Source: Phycisphaerales bacterium
Lineage (GTDB): Bacteria; Planctomycetota; Phycisphaerae; Phycisphaerales; UBA1924
Reading direction: 5' to 3'
NCBI GenBank assembly: GCA_020853975.1
Contig: JADYXW010000069.1
Location: 1-61,006, forward strand
Length of the DNA: 61,006 nt
Shown: piece by piece, positions 35,014 through 45,294 of the stretch
How positions within the stretch are numbered: the first letter of the stretch is position 1
Layout of the letters: each line of letters begins with the position of its first letter
Made by a program: the position numbers and the translations under genes
The notes under the pieces: model-generated
Told to the model about the DNA's origin: nothing
Seen by the model: the letters and a program-made list of their open reading frames with translations, nothing else
Database searches by the model: none

Positions 35014-36957
35014 TCACAAGGTCCCGCTCCCACCCTCGCCCCGAGGCTGCTCGGGGTGCCGTTTCGCCGCATCCTCCGCCCGCACCTCACGATACACGTT
35101 CGCGTCGACAAACCCCTGCAGCTTCCGCGCCCGCACGGGGTGCTGCAGCTTGCGGATGGCCTTCGCCTCCACCTGCCGCACTCGCTCGCGGGTCACCTTG
35201 AAGATCCGCCCGACCTCCTCCAGCGTGTACGTGTACCCGTCGCCGATCCCGTACCGCAGCTTGATGATCTCGCGCTCGCGATACGTCAGCGTCTTCAGCA
35301 CCGCCTCGATCCGGCCCCGCAGCATCTCCTGCGCCGCGATGTCGCCAGGGGCGTCCTGCGCGTCGTCCTCGATGAAGTCCCCGAAATAGCTGTCCTCGCT
35401 CTCGCCCACCGGCCGGTCCAGGCTCACGGGGTGACGGCTGATCTTCATCACCCGCCTCACCTCGACCGCCGAGATCGCCGCCTTCTCCGCCAGCTCCTCG
35501 ACCGTCGGCTCCATCCCCGTCGCCTGCAGCATCGCCTTCTGGATCGTCCGCAGCTTCGACATCGTCTCGATCATGTGCACAGGGATGCGGATCGTCCGCG
35601 CGTGGTCCGCGATGGCCCTCGTGATCGCCTGGCGGATCCACCAGGTCGCGTACGTGCTGAACTTGTACCCGCGCTTGTACTCGTACTTGTCCACCGCCCG
35701 CATCAGGCCCGTGTTGCCCTCCTGGATCACGTCCAGGAACGACAGCCCCCGATTGCGGTACTTCTTCGCGATCGAGACCACCAGCCTTAGATTCCCGCCC
35801 GACAGGTCACGCTTCGCCTGCTCGTACTCCCAGAACACCGTGTTCAGCTCGCGCACCCGCCGGATCACATCCTGGGGGCCTTCCAGCACCAGCCCGCGCA
35901 GCCCATCGAGCTCCTCGCGCATCACCGCCAGGTCCTCGGGGTCATAGGCCTTCGCCGGCCTCCGCCGAACCTTCCCGCCCTTGCCACCCTCCCTGGCCCC
36001 GTCCTTCCCCCCCCCCGCCGCGCGACGCAGTTCGCCGTCCAGCTCCGACATCTTCTTCGCGATCGAGCGCAGCTTGCGCATCAGCGGGATGATCCGCCCC
36101 GTCCGCAGGCTGAGCTCCTCCGTCAGCGTCGCCATCCGCCGCCGCCGGGCGCGGATCCGCACCCGCGCCTCCGCGGCCGCCTCCGCGTTCCCGGAAGCGT
36201 CCGCCGCCCGCGCCGCCTCCCAGTCCTTGCGGTTCAGCTCCAGGAGCCTCTCGATCGTCGGCAGGTTCACCGGAATCCGGCGAGAGATCTTCTCCTTGGC
36301 CTGCGGATCCGCCGTCGACACCCGCATCGTCCGGTCAAAGGGCAACTCGCCCTTCGACACCATCCGCAGGATCTCCACCGCCTGAGTCACCACATAATCG
36401 CTCTCCAGGCACCGGCGCCGGAAGATCATCCGCGTCAGCTCGATCTTCTTCGCCAGCCGCACCTCTTCCTCGCGCGTCAGCAGCGGGATCGACCCCATCT
36501 GCGTGAGGTACATCCGCACCGGGTCGTCGATCCGCTTCCCCGCCGTCTCTTCCCGCACCACCTCCGCCAGGTCGGCCTCCAGCGCCGCCTCCTCCTCATC
36601 CTCCGCCGACGCCGAGCGACCCTTCGCGGACGCGTTCAGCCTCTGCCGCAGCGTCGCCGACTCCGCCGACCGCTCCCCGCCCGACACGCTCATCGCCCGG
36701 AACCCGGGCGCCAGCCTCGATGGCTTCGCCGTGCAGTCCCCCGACTCGAGCGCCAGGCGATGGAGCCTCGCCTTCAACTCCAGCTCGTCGATCATTTCAA
36801 GACGGCCGCGGTCCACCAGCACCAGCAGCTCATCAATCCGCGACGGGTCCACCATCTCGTCCGGAAGGACGTTGTTCAGCTCCTCGTAGCTCAGCCACCC
36901 GCGGCGGAGCCCGAGGTCGACCAGTTGCGCGACGGCGGGGTGCAGATCAAAGATCAC
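35014..36957 (-). CDS. rpoD: RNA polymerase primary sigma factor
   Basis: Housekeeping sigma-70 factor, 647 aa. Region 1.1-like helices occupy the first ~70 residues, region 1.2 shows [16 protein letters not shown], the non-conserved region is long and charged, and regions 2.1-2.4 show [38 protein letters not shown], then [17 protein letters not shown]. Region 3 follows and region 4.2 reads [20 protein letters not shown]. It lies directly after dnaG, as in the macromolecular synthesis operon of many bacteria. AAGGAG precedes the ATG. Its holoenzyme should read the TAnnnT elements described here. Confidence 0.97.
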   Translation of the reverse strand: MIFDLHPAVAQLVDLGLRRGWLSYEELNNVLPDEMVDPSRIDELLVLVDRGRLEMIDELELKARLHRLALESGDCTAKPSRLAPGFRAMSVSGGERSAESATLRQRLNASAKGRSASAEDEEEAALEADLAEVVREETAGKRIDDPVRMYLTQMGSIPLLTREEEVRLAKKIELTRMIFRRRCLESDYVVTQAVEILRMVSKGELPFDRTMRVSTADPQAKEKISRRIPVNLPTIERLLELNRKDWEAARAADASGNAEAAAEARVRIRARRRRMATLTEELSLRTGRIIPLMRKLRSIAKKMSELDGELRRAAGGGKDGAREGGKGGKVRRRPAKAYDPEDLAVMREELDGLRGLVLEGPQDVIRRVRELNTVFWEYEQAKRDLSGGNLRLVVSIAKKYRNRGLSFLDVIQEGNTGLMRAVDKYEYKRGYKFSTYATWWIRQAITRAIADHARTIRIPVHMIETMSKLRTIQKAMLQATGMEPTVEELAEKAAISAVEVRRVMKISRHPVSLDRPVGESEDSYFGDFIEDDAQDAPGDIAAQEMLRGRIEAVLKTLTYREREIIKLRYGIGDGYTYTLEEVGRIFKVTRERVRQVEAKAIRKLQHPVRARKLQGFVDANVYREVRAEDAAKRHPEQPRGEGGSGTL

Positions 36958-37095
36958 TCGCGGCTCCTTGCGATCCTGTCTCGACGGTCGATGCCTTCGC
37001 CGCCGGACTCACCCGATCTCTCTCCCGATGCCGGCTCAGCCGACCCTCGGGATACCGCAACACACCCCGGCCTTCCGTGCGCCGGGCACACGAGA

Positions 37096-38973
37096 TCATC
37101 CCGGCCGGGGAAAGACCCTGCGGTCCGCCCCGTGGGCTGAGTCCAAACTTCGCTTCCGCCCGATCGCCTCGATCACGCGATCCAGGTCCCCGGCCCCCGC
37201 ACCGCCCGTCCTCTCGCGGTCTCGCCTCGCACGCGCCAGGCACGTGGCAAAGTGCGCCCGCACCCGACCAGGATCCCGGTCGCACTCCGCGTCCACTCTC
37301 GATGCCAGCGTCACCGCCGCCTGCTGCAGCGCGGGCTCCTCACCCGCCTCCGTCAGCACCGCCGCAAGGTCGGGGCGCACGCCCCGAGCCGCCAGTGCAT
37401 TCACGCGCTGTGCCAGCCGCTCTGTCAACTCGAAACGATAGCCACCGGGCCCCGCCACTTCCGCGCCCCCGCCGGAGAGTGAGCCCCACAGCGACCCCTC
37501 GCACAGAATGCACCCCAGGAGGTGCTCAAGCACCCCCAAAGCCCCCGCCTGCAAGCGGCGTGCCTGCTCGAGGTCCCCGTCCTCCGCCCCCTCCTGCCTC
37601 GCCCGTGATTCCAGCCGACCCGTCCGACCCGCCGGGAGCATCCGTTGGATCGTCCCCTCGTCTACGCCCGCCAGCCCGGCCAACTGCCGAATGATGAGCC
37701 TTTGCCTCACCGGGCTCACTTCTGCCAGGCCCTTCGAGCCCAGCCACGCAATCTCCTCGTCGATGGCCCGCGAAAGCGCCGCCACGCCGGCGCCCGCCAG
37801 CCTCTCCCGAAGCCGGTCGAACCGATACCTCAGCACGTCCGTCGCCTGCTCGATGGCCCGCTCCAGCACCTCGCGTCCGCCGGGGCGCTTCAGCAGCTCG
37901 TCGGGGTCCTTCGCGTCCGTCACCTTCGAGAGCGTCGCGATCGCGACGTCCAGCGGCTCGGAGAAGAACACGTCCACCGCGCGGTCCGCCGCCATCTTCC
38001 CCGCATCGTCCCCGTCAAAGAGGAGTACCACCCGATCGCACAGTCGCCGCAGGACCGCCGCGTGGTCCCGCGTCAGCGCCGTGCCCAGCGTCGCAACCGC
38101 GTTGGTCACTCCAGCCCGGTGGCACGCGATCACATCGGTGTACCCCTCCGTCACGATCGCCGTTCGCTTCGTCTGGATCGCCCGCGACGCGTGGTGCAGC
38201 GCGTACAGCGTCTCGCCCTTCTTGAACAGCCGGCTCTCGGGCGTGTTCAGATACTTGGGCTCCTCCGCGTCGTCTAGCCGCCGCCCGCCAAACGCGATCA
38301 CCCGACCCGCCTGATCCTGGATCGGGAAGATCAGCCGATTCCGCATCACGTCGTAGTAGCCCCCGCCCTGCTCGCGCGCCTTCAGCACGCCCGCCTCGAC
38401 CAGCAGGTCCGGGTCCACGCCCCTCGACTTCGCCGTGATCACCAGCCCGTCCCACCGGTTCGGCGCCGCCCCGATCAGAAACTTCTCCGACGTCCCCGGG
38501 TCAAAGCCCCGCCTCTCGACCGCCTCCCGAGCCACCCTCCCATGCTCCGGGTGCGCCAAGACACCCCTGAAAAACTCCGCCGCAAGGGCGCACGCCCCCA
38601 GCAGGTCCGAGCGGCTGCGCCCCGACCCCGCCTCGCCCGCGCCCCGCGTCGGCGCCAGCGTGATCCCCGCCCTCTCGGCGAGATACCTCAGCGCCTCCGG
38701 AAACTCCATCTTGTGGAACTTCTGCACAAAGGTGAAAACGTCCCCGCCCGCCCCGCACACAAAGCAGTGAAAAATCTGCTTCGATGGCACCACGTTCATC
38801 GACGGCCGATGGTCATCATGGAACGGGCACAGCCCCACATACTCCCGGCCCTTCGGCTTGAGCGATACAGACTCGCCGACGATCCGCACGATGTCCGACG
38901 CGTCGCGCACCTTCTCCCGGTCCGCATCGCGGGACTGCCGTCCGGCCTGGCTTGTGCTCCAAAGCGGGTTCAT
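37096..38973 (-). CDS. dnaG: DNA primase
   Basis: Makes RNA primers for DNA replication; 625 aa. The N-terminal zinc-binding domain has CPFHDDHRPS and HCFVCGAGGDVF (Cys-His-Cys2), the catalytic core contains the TOPRIM acidic motifs IVTEGYTDVIA and LLFDGDDAGKMAAD, and the C-terminal part (from about 440) is the helicase-binding region. The frame is open to 39189, but the conserved protein begins at the ATG at 38973, 24 bases after a TATGGT element. It is followed by rpoD, the usual replication-transcription gene pair; no rpsU is adjacent. Confidence 0.96.
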   Translation of the reverse strand: MNPLWSTSQAGRQSRDADREKVRDASDIVRIVGESVSLKPKGREYVGLCPFHDDHRPSMNVVPSKQIFHCFVCGAGGDVFTFVQKFHKMEFPEALRYLAERAGITLAPTRGAGEAGSGRSRSDLLGACALAAEFFRGVLAHPEHGRVAREAVERRGFDPGTSEKFLIGAAPNRWDGLVITAKSRGVDPDLLVEAGVLKAREQGGGYYDVMRNRLIFPIQDQAGRVIAFGGRRLDDAEEPKYLNTPESRLFKKGETLYALHHASRAIQTKRTAIVTEGYTDVIACHRAGVTNAVATLGTALTRDHAAVLRRLCDRVVLLFDGDDAGKMAADRAVDVFFSEPLDVAIATLSKVTDAKDPDELLKRPGGREVLERAIEQATDVLRYRFDRLRERLAGAGVAALSRAIDEEIAWLGSKGLAEVSPVRQRLIIRQLAGLAGVDEGTIQRMLPAGRTGRLESRARQEGAEDGDLEQARRLQAGALGVLEHLLGCILCEGSLWGSLSGGGAEVAGPGGYRFELTERLAQRVNALAARGVRPDLAAVLTEAGEEPALQQAAVTLASRVDAECDRDPGRVRAHFATCLARARRDRERTGGAGAGDLDRVIEAIGRKRSLDSAHGADRRVFPRPG

Positions 38974-39263
38974 GCAACGCCAACCCTCGAACGCGGGACC
39001 ATACGCGCGCCCCGAGCGCGCGTCCGAACGCCGCCCCTTCTCCGGGGGGCCCGGGCGTTCCACCTCGCAAGGTCGCTCGTTCGTAGAGTCGCCGCCGGCC
39101 GCCAGGAATCCGCCTGCGCCGGTCGGGATGGATGGAGCGGTCCTCGCTTCTCTGCCGAAGGTAACACAGGATCTGGCTTTGGCAACCATTCCGCGCTTTC
39201 CTCGCGCCTTTCCGCCTCCCCGGGTGGTTCGCGGGCCAACGATCGCCCTCCGGAGGTCCCAGT
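38974..39263. other. Divergent spacer between dnaG and the acylphosphatase gene
   Basis: About 290 bases with the dnaG promoter element near its left end and the acylphosphatase ribosome site at its right end. I see no gene in it. Confidence 0.4.
38998..39003 (-). promoter_or_regulatory. -10 element TATGGT for dnaG
   Basis: TATGGT 24 bases before the dnaG ATG; GAGG lies in the short leader. Confidence 0.4.
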
Positions 39264-39542
39264 ATGCCCGGCCTGACCAGGCTCCAGATCGTGTTCTCGG
39301 GTCGCGTCCAGAACGTCGGCTTCCGTGCCACCACCCAGGCCGTCGCCCTCGCCCACCCTCTGACCGGCTGGGTCCGAAACGACCCCGACGGCACCGTCAC
39401 CTGCCAGGTCCAGGGTCTTCCCGCCGACATCGACGCCTTCCTCGCCGGCCTCCGCGCCCGCATGGCGCGGAACATCCGCTCCGAATCCGTCAGCACGCTC
39501 ACCGCCGAGCCCGGCGAAACCTCCTTCGACATCCGCCGCTAG
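39264..39542 (+). CDS. Acylphosphatase
   Basis: Small cytoplasmic enzyme (92 aa) hydrolysing acyl phosphates. The signature GRVQNVGFRATT carries catalytic R21 and GWVRNDPDGTV carries N39, the two residues needed for activity; the second strand pair ends at SFDIRR. GGAGGT six bases before the ATG sets the start. The HAD phosphatase gene begins nine bases after its stop, so the two are probably one transcript. Confidence 0.95.
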   Translation: MPGLTRLQIVFSGRVQNVGFRATTQAVALAHPLTGWVRNDPDGTVTCQVQGLPADIDAFLAGLRARMARNIRSESVSTLTAEPGETSFDIRR

Positions 39543-39551
39543 CACCACGCC

Positions 39552-40265
39552 ATGCTCATCCTCTTTGACATCGATCTCACCCTCCTCTCGACCGGCGGCA
39601 GTGGGGCCCGGGCCATGCTCGCCGCGGGCCGAGAACTCTTCGGCTCACACTTTTCCACCGAGGGGGTCTCCTTTGCGGGCCGCCTCGATCCCCTCATCAT
39701 CGCGGACCTCTTCACACGGGCCGGCGTCGCGCCCACGCCCGCTTCCGTCGCCGACTTCGTTTCCCGCTACCGCAACCGCCTCACCGACGAACTCGCCCGC
39801 ACCCCTTCCTGCGTCGCGCTCCCGGGCGTGCTCACCCTTCTCGCCGCACTCCACGACCACCGACGAGTCTCGCCCTCCCTCGCCCTGGGAATCCTCACCG
39901 GAAACTTCGAGACCACCGGCTCCATGAAACTCGACCGCTGCGGCATCCCCATCGATCGTTTCGAAGTCCGCGTCTGGGGAGATCACTCCCCCAACGACCC
40001 GCCCCACAGGTCCGACCTTGTCCCCGTCGCCATGCGCCGCTACCAGTCCCTCAGGGCCAGGCCGCTCCCCGCCACCGATGTCGTCGTGATCGGCGACACG
40101 CCCCACGACGTCCACGCCGCGCTCTCCCACGGCTGTCGCGCCCTGGGCGTCGCCACGGGCCGCTCCTCCACCGCAGAACTCAAGGAGGCGGGCGGGCACC
40201 TGGTCGTCCCCGACCTCTCCGACACCCCGTCCCTTCTCGACTGGCTTGTCGGCAGCCCGCGCTGA
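39552..40265 (+). CDS. HAD-superfamily phosphatase (phosphoglycolate phosphatase-like)
   Basis: Cytoplasmic HAD hydrolase, 237 aa. Motif I is FDIDLTLL with nucleophile D6 and D8; motif II lies in LGILTGNFE; motif IV is VVVIGDTPHDVHAA. A helical C1-type cap lies between about 20 and 95. The size and motifs fit phosphoglycolate phosphatase-like members, but the substrate is not settled by sequence. It is coupled to the acylphosphatase gene. Confidence 0.88.
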   Translation: MLILFDIDLTLLSTGGSGARAMLAAGRELFGSHFSTEGVSFAGRLDPLIIADLFTRAGVAPTPASVADFVSRYRNRLTDELARTPSCVALPGVLTLLAALHDHRRVSPSLALGILTGNFETTGSMKLDRCGIPIDRFEVRVWGDHSPNDPPHRSDLVPVAMRRYQSLRARPLPATDVVVIGDTPHDVHAALSHGCRALGVATGRSSTAELKEAGGHLVVPDLSDTPSLLDWLVGSPR

Positions 40266-40313
40266 GTCCCCCCGAACCGACAGTCGCCCGCGCAGCTTTC
40301 CGCCGCCAACCGC

Positions 40314-40319
40314 TATCGT
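40314..40319 (+). promoter_or_regulatory. -10 element TATCGT for the 249-aa protein gene
   Basis: TATCGT 38 bases before the ATG at 40358, with AGGAAGG at 40341-40347 in the leader. It begins the three-gene run that ends with clpX, which also has its own element. Confidence 0.45.
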
Positions 40320-40357
40320 TCGACGATCGCCCACCGCACCAGGAAGGCCCACCCAGC

Positions 40358-41107
40358 ATGTCGGAGAGTTCCCGAGCCCTCTGCAGTGACGCCTACGTCA
40401 ACCTCAAGCTCTCCGTGCGCATGGAGCTCCCCCGCACCCGCGAGACCGTTCTCGACCTCTTCGAGCGCGTCCGCCGCAAATTCCCGGGCATGTCCTCCTT
40501 CAAGAAGTACAAGGACGAGCTCGCCCTCGAATCGCCCACCTCGGAAATGCCGCACCGCTGGCTGGCGGTGCGCGCAAACTCCGTCCGCTCAGGCGTCGTC
40601 AACGCCGACGGCCCCGACGACACCTACGCCCTCCACCGCGAGGTCCTCGAAGTCGCGCCAACCTACATGTCCATCCCCCCGCTCGACGTCGAGTTCGTCG
40701 AGCTCCTCTACGGCTTCGACCTCGCCGCACCCGGCAACCACGACGCCATCGTCTGCAGCGCGCTCCTTCCGGGGTCACCCCTGGGCGCCCTCCTCGACAT
40801 CCCCAACGCGAGCGCCATCGACTGCCAGCCCCTTGTGGGAATGTCGCTGGGCCGCCGGGGAGAGATGGAGGTCTACTTCGAGATCAAGACCCGTAACGCC
40901 GCGGGCCCCGGGCCCCGCGACCCCGACGCTCCAGAGCCCATCTCGGTCTACCTCACGCTCCGCAAGTTCGGCGCTGTCAGCGAGACCTCCGAGCTCCCGC
41001 AACTCCTCGCACGCCTCAGCAAGGTGGGCGAAGACCTCGTCGAGCACCGCGTCGTCCCCGGCCTCATCGTCCCGCTCCGAGAGGCCATCGCCGCCGGCAA
41101 CGGCTGA
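40358..41107 (+). CDS. Conserved-looking cytoplasmic protein of unknown function
   Basis: Protein of 249 aa without signal peptide, membrane segment or recognised domain. It has an alternating alpha/beta look: LKLSVRMELPRTRETVLDL, then VRRKFPGMSSFKKYKDEL, LEVAPTYMSIPPLDVEFVEL, VGMSLGRRGEMEVYFEIKTR and a helical end. The repeated pattern of strand then amphipathic helix suggests a compact two-lobed fold. The small membrane protein gene starts three bases after its stop, so the two are probably co-transcribed. No function can be offered. Confidence 0.75.
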   Translation: MSESSRALCSDAYVNLKLSVRMELPRTRETVLDLFERVRRKFPGMSSFKKYKDELALESPTSEMPHRWLAVRANSVRSGVVNADGPDDTYALHREVLEVAPTYMSIPPLDVEFVELLYGFDLAAPGNHDAIVCSALLPGSPLGALLDIPNASAIDCQPLVGMSLGRRGEMEVYFEIKTRNAAGPGPRDPDAPEPISVYLTLRKFGAVSETSELPQLLARLSKVGEDLVEHRVVPGLIVPLREAIAAGNG

Positions 41108-41110
41108 CCC

Positions 41111-41428
41111 ATGAGTCACCTCCTCGCGATCGCCCAGACGCAACCACAGGACACCCGCACGACCCACCTCGTGCTCGCCATCGCCGCGCTCATCGCCGCG
41201 GTCATGCTCCTCGGCCTCATCATCATGGTCATGCGCAAGCGACTCCTCGCCCGCGACAGCGCCGCCGACGCCGGCCGCTCTTTCATGGAAGACCTCCGCC
41301 GAATGCGTGACCGGGGGGAGATCACCCAGGAAGAGTTCGACGCCACCCGCCGACGCATCATCGAACGCGCCCGCCAACGCGCCGATGCACCTCCCAAGGG
41401 GCGTGACGCCGGAGGAGAGTCCCAATAA
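41111..41428 (+). CDS. Small membrane protein with C-terminal SHOCT-like helix pair
   Basis: Protein of 105 aa with one transmembrane helix (about 20-40, LVLAIAALIAAVMLLGLIIM) followed by a cytoplasmic, charged region: FMEDLRRMRDRGEITQEEFD. This helix-turn (LxxLxxxGxITxEEFxxxK/R) matches the short SHOCT motif seen at the ends of many oligomeric or phage-related proteins. Function unknown. It is three bases downstream of the 249-aa gene and precedes clpX. Confidence 0.72.
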   Translation: MSHLLAIAQTQPQDTRTTHLVLAIAALIAAVMLLGLIIMVMRKRLLARDSAADAGRSFMEDLRRMRDRGEITQEEFDATRRRIIERARQRADAPPKGRDAGGESQ

Positions 41429-41495
41429 TTCGGGGCGCATGGCGCTGGATCGCACTCGGCCAACCCCGGGTGCAGACATCCGCACCGTGAGCCGA

Positions 41496-41501
41496 TAGAC
41501 T
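41496..41501 (+). promoter_or_regulatory. -10 element TAGACT for clpX
   Basis: TAGACT 47 bases before the clpX ATG at 41549. Confidence 0.4.
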
Positions 41502-41548
41502 TCCGCAATCGGCGCGCCCCGTGTGTTCGGCGCCGCAGCGAGGGATGC

Positions 41549-42868
<1,320 letters not shown>

Positions 42869-42909
42869 GCGAGCCGCTGCTCCGCAACACAACCCGCAAC
42901 TCCCCACGA

Positions 42910-42938
42910 CCGGGCGTCCTCACGACGCCCGGCTTTTC
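42910..42938 (+). terminator. Rho-independent terminator after clpX
   Basis: CCGGGCGTC, loop CTCAC, GACGCCCGG, then CTTTTCGTTT. The nine-pair stem is strong. Confidence 0.85.
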
Positions 42939-43233
42939 GTTTCACGGATGCCCGGCGCCCTCCAGAATCGCCCGCTCCCGCCTTCCTCTGCGACGCCGGT
43001 GCTCGGGCACCCTCGTGGCGTGTCTGTCGCCTCCAGCCTCCGATCCGATTCCACCCCTCCCGCCAGCCAAAAACAGCAGCCCCCACAAGTTTTTCTGGGA
43101 CTTTGTTTGCCGCGATCCACATCCTGATGTATCTGTACAGCAGTCTGACCTCTCGCTCGGCCCCGACCGGCCCGCGCGTGCGGCCCCGAGGCGCGGGGGG
43201 AGTCTCCGGCTATCTATTCCTTCGAGGCAGAAG
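42939..43233. other. Spacer between clpX and the second sorted exported protein
   Basis: With the terminator this is a gap of about 365 bases. It probably contains the promoter and leader of the gene at 43234; I see no assured -10 and no other gene. Confidence 0.4.
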
Positions 43234-43830
43234 ATGAACCGCTTTCTTTCCTGTGCCGCCGTGAGCCTCAGTGTCGCCGCTTCCGCTCACGCGGACGTCT
43301 GGCTCTCGGGCGTCGTCAACTACACCACGTTCTTCGGCGGCTCAAGCTCTGGCGAGCCCCTCGAGTACGACAACATCGTCGGCACCGGCAACGCCGAGAT
43401 CATCATCAACGGCGCACCCCGCGGCACCACGTTCCCGCTCGCCGTCGGCGTCAACGACTTCACCACCAGCCTCCAATCAGGCTTCAACGGCTTCTCCCTC
43501 TACTTCGCCTCCGCACCGGGCCCCTTCGATCGCCCTTTCAACTCCCTCCCGGACCTTGTGACCTACGGCTACTCCAACACGCCGCTCCCTCTCAACCCGG
43601 GCGCGATGGTCCAGACCAACGGCCAGTTCTCCGGCACCCTTCCCTACAGCGGCGCCACCAGCGTCATCATCGGTGACTATTCGCTCAGCGTCACCGGCCT
43701 GGGCATCGCGGTGGACGGCGTCCGCAACACCTTCCAGATCACCGTGACCCCGGTTCCGGCGCCTTCCGCAGCCGCCGCGTTCTTTGCCGCCGGAGTCGTG
43801 GCGACCCGCCGCCGCCGACCCGCCCGCTGA
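43234..43830 (+). CDS. Exported protein with VPAP-hydrophobic-RRRR tail
   Basis: Exported protein, 198 aa. A signal peptide (CAAVSLSVAASAHA) precedes a body rich in Gly, Ser, Asn and Phe. The tail reads VPAPSAAAAFFAAGVVATRR then further Arg, the PEP-CTERM-like sorting layout also present in the protein at 9848. Both carry GTG-rich and VND segments near the middle, but overall similarity is weak. The start is ATG at 43234; the frame is open much further upstream because of high GC, which is rejected because it would run through clpX in another frame. Function unknown. Confidence 0.75.
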   Translation: MNRFLSCAAVSLSVAASAHADVWLSGVVNYTTFFGGSSSGEPLEYDNIVGTGNAEIIINGAPRGTTFPLAVGVNDFTTSLQSGFNGFSLYFASAPGPFDRPFNSLPDLVTYGYSNTPLPLNPGAMVQTNGQFSGTLPYSGATSVIIGDYSLSVTGLGIAVDGVRNTFQITVTPVPAPSAAAAFFAAGVVATRRRRPAR

Positions 43831-43988
43831 CCGCACCCCGGCTCACGCCGCGTGCCGTGGTTCGGCCTCTTCGCCCCGCCACGCTGCGTGCCGCCGCCGG
43901 GGCCGCACCACATCTCGCGCACCTGCTCGCGCGGCGCTCCCTTCCTCACGCGCCCTCCCGTGCGAGCGGCGAAGCCCTTCTTTCCTCC

Positions 43989-44852
43989 ATGACCTCCCTT
44001 GCGCGCGCATTTCAGACCATTCCGTTCGTCTCCGCCTCCGCGCGGCCTCCCCTCGCCTACTTCTCCCGTGTGAGTCCCGGAGCTTCACATCCCACGCCCG
44101 CCCCAACCCACGCGCCGCAGCGCCAACACCCCCGCTCGCCCTTCTACCCCGACCCCGCGCAGACCGATGCTCTCATCTCCGCCATCGCCTCCGACTTCAA
44201 CTCCTCCCTCGCCGGCCTCGCCGAGGAATATAACACCACCCTCGAGTCGCTCACGCTCTGGATGACCCGCCCCGACGTCGCCGAGCGGCTCGACGCGCTC
44301 CAGTCCGCCTGCGCGGCCCGCGTCCGCCTCGTCGCCGCCAACTTCCTCCCCCTCGCCGTCGAAACCCTGCGCTCGGTCCTCGCCGACTTCCGCGAACTCC
44401 ACTGCAACGCGCTCTGCGACACCTCGTCCCCGCGCGCCATGGCCACCCGCGCCCGCGCCGCCGAGAACGCACGCCGCGCCGCTTCCACTCTCCTCCGCCT
44501 CGCCCACTTCACGCCCAGGGGCTGGCGAGCAGCGGCAGGCTCAACCCCCTCCAACCCCAGCGTGCCTCCCTCCGGGGTGGCACCGCTCTCCAGAGCGGTG
44601 CAGAGCCCGCCACCCGCGGCCGAGGTATCCCTCAGCCCGCTCTCAGCCTCACTCCCCCGCGCCCCGATCCACCACGCCGAGGTCCCACTGCGTCAGAGGC
44701 CGCACCAGAACGACGCGCCCACTCTCCAGCCGAGCGACGACTCCCCGGCCAAGCCAGTAGCAGAGCACGAGACAGTCCGCCAGAGCCAGGTCGTCCGCCG
44801 ACCGATAGCGGCCGGAGTACACACCCCGCGTGATCCCCCCATCCTCCCATGA
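43989..44852 (+). CDS. Helical protein of unknown function, C-terminus uncertain
   Basis: The conserved-looking part spans about residues 45-180 from the ATG: ALISAIASDFNSSLAGLAEE, then TLESLTLWMTRPDVAERL and LAVETLRSVLADFRELHC, all amphipathic helices with a possible helix-turn-helix. After about 44520 the translation turns low-complexity and reads through a palindrome and the antisense of the lipoprotein gene, overlapping it by about 200 bases. The true end may lie near 44520 with a frameshift, or the gene may be decayed. No family recognised. The start is one of several possibilities. Confidence 0.5.
   Translation: MTSLARAFQTIPFVSASARPPLAYFSRVSPGASHPTPAPTHAPQRQHPRSPFYPDPAQTDALISAIASDFNSSLAGLAEEYNTTLESLTLWMTRPDVAERLDALQSACAARVRLVAANFLPLAVETLRSVLADFRELHCNALCDTSSPRAMATRARAAENARRAASTLLRLAHFTPRGWRAAAGSTPSNPSVPPSGVAPLSRAVQSPPPAAEVSLSPLSASLPRAPIHHAEVPLRQRPHQNDAPTLQPSDDSPAKPVAEHETVRQSQVVRRPIAAGVHTPRDPPILP
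44581..44600. repeat. Perfect palindrome, CACCGCTCT-CC-AGAGCGGTG
   Basis: Nine-base arms with a two-base centre, preceded by GGGGTGG and followed by CAGAGCCCGCCACC. It resembles short palindromic units scattered through some planctomycete and verrucomicrobial genomes. Only this copy is in the window. Confidence 0.55.
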
Positions 44853-45239
44853 GATGTCCACGTGGTCGGGCTCGCCGAAGACCGACAGCGATTCGACGCC
44901 CGCAGCGCCGAGGCGTAGCCGCGGCACCTCTTCCCGGTACGCGCGAACCCGCCGCGATGCGTCCTTATGGGTCACCTCGTCCAACACCTGAATCGCCCGA
45001 ACCCGGTGATTCACAAGCCCCACCGCGTACCCGCGATCGAGGTATGTGAATGTCGTCGAGGTATACGGCCCCAAGTAGAAGCGATCCTGCTCCTCCACCA
45101 TGTCGGGCTCGCCCGATCGTGCCCGAACCGCCACCTCTCCGCTCGAAGATGTCAGCCGATGGCCGTCCGGCGTCGTGAACGCGGAGCAGCCAGAAAGCAC
45201 GACAAGAATCGAGCAAAGAAATACCACCACGCGCGCCAT
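44649..45239 (-). CDS. Lipoprotein of unknown function
   Basis: Predicted lipoprotein, 196 aa. Signal and lipobox are FLCSILVVLSGC (Cys near residue 18). The mature part is mainly beta: FYLGPYTSTTFTYLDRGYAV, VESLSVFGEPDHVDISWEDG and VVARLESGRVVLVRPL. No family recognised. TACACT lies six bases before the ATG at 45239, so the longer frame to 45317 is rejected. It ends inside the doubtful plus-strand ORF at 43989. Confidence 0.78.
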   Translation of the reverse strand: MARVVVFLCSILVVLSGCSAFTTPDGHRLTSSSGEVAVRARSGEPDMVEEQDRFYLGPYTSTTFTYLDRGYAVGLVNHRVRAIQVLDEVTHKDASRRVRAYREEVPRLRLGAAGVESLSVFGEPDHVDISWEDGGITRGVYSGRYRSADDLALADCLVLCYWLGRGVVARLESGRVVLVRPLTQWDLGVVDRGAGE

Positions 45240-45245
45240 CGGCAG

Positions 45246-45251
45246 AGTGTA
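45246..45251 (-). promoter_or_regulatory. -10 element TACACT (leaderless type) for the lipoprotein gene
   Basis: TACACT, CTGCCG, then ATG at 45239. A TTCGTG 17 bases upstream could serve as -35. Confidence 0.55.
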
Positions 45252-45294
45252 CCAACCGGGCCCGTGGGCACGAACTCGGACCTCGCCCGCCGCT

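Noticed and set aside
34747..35790. Plus-strand frame over the rpoD 3' end
   Set aside because: It is antisense to sigma regions 3-4 of rpoD and consists of Arg/His/Leu-rich sequence.
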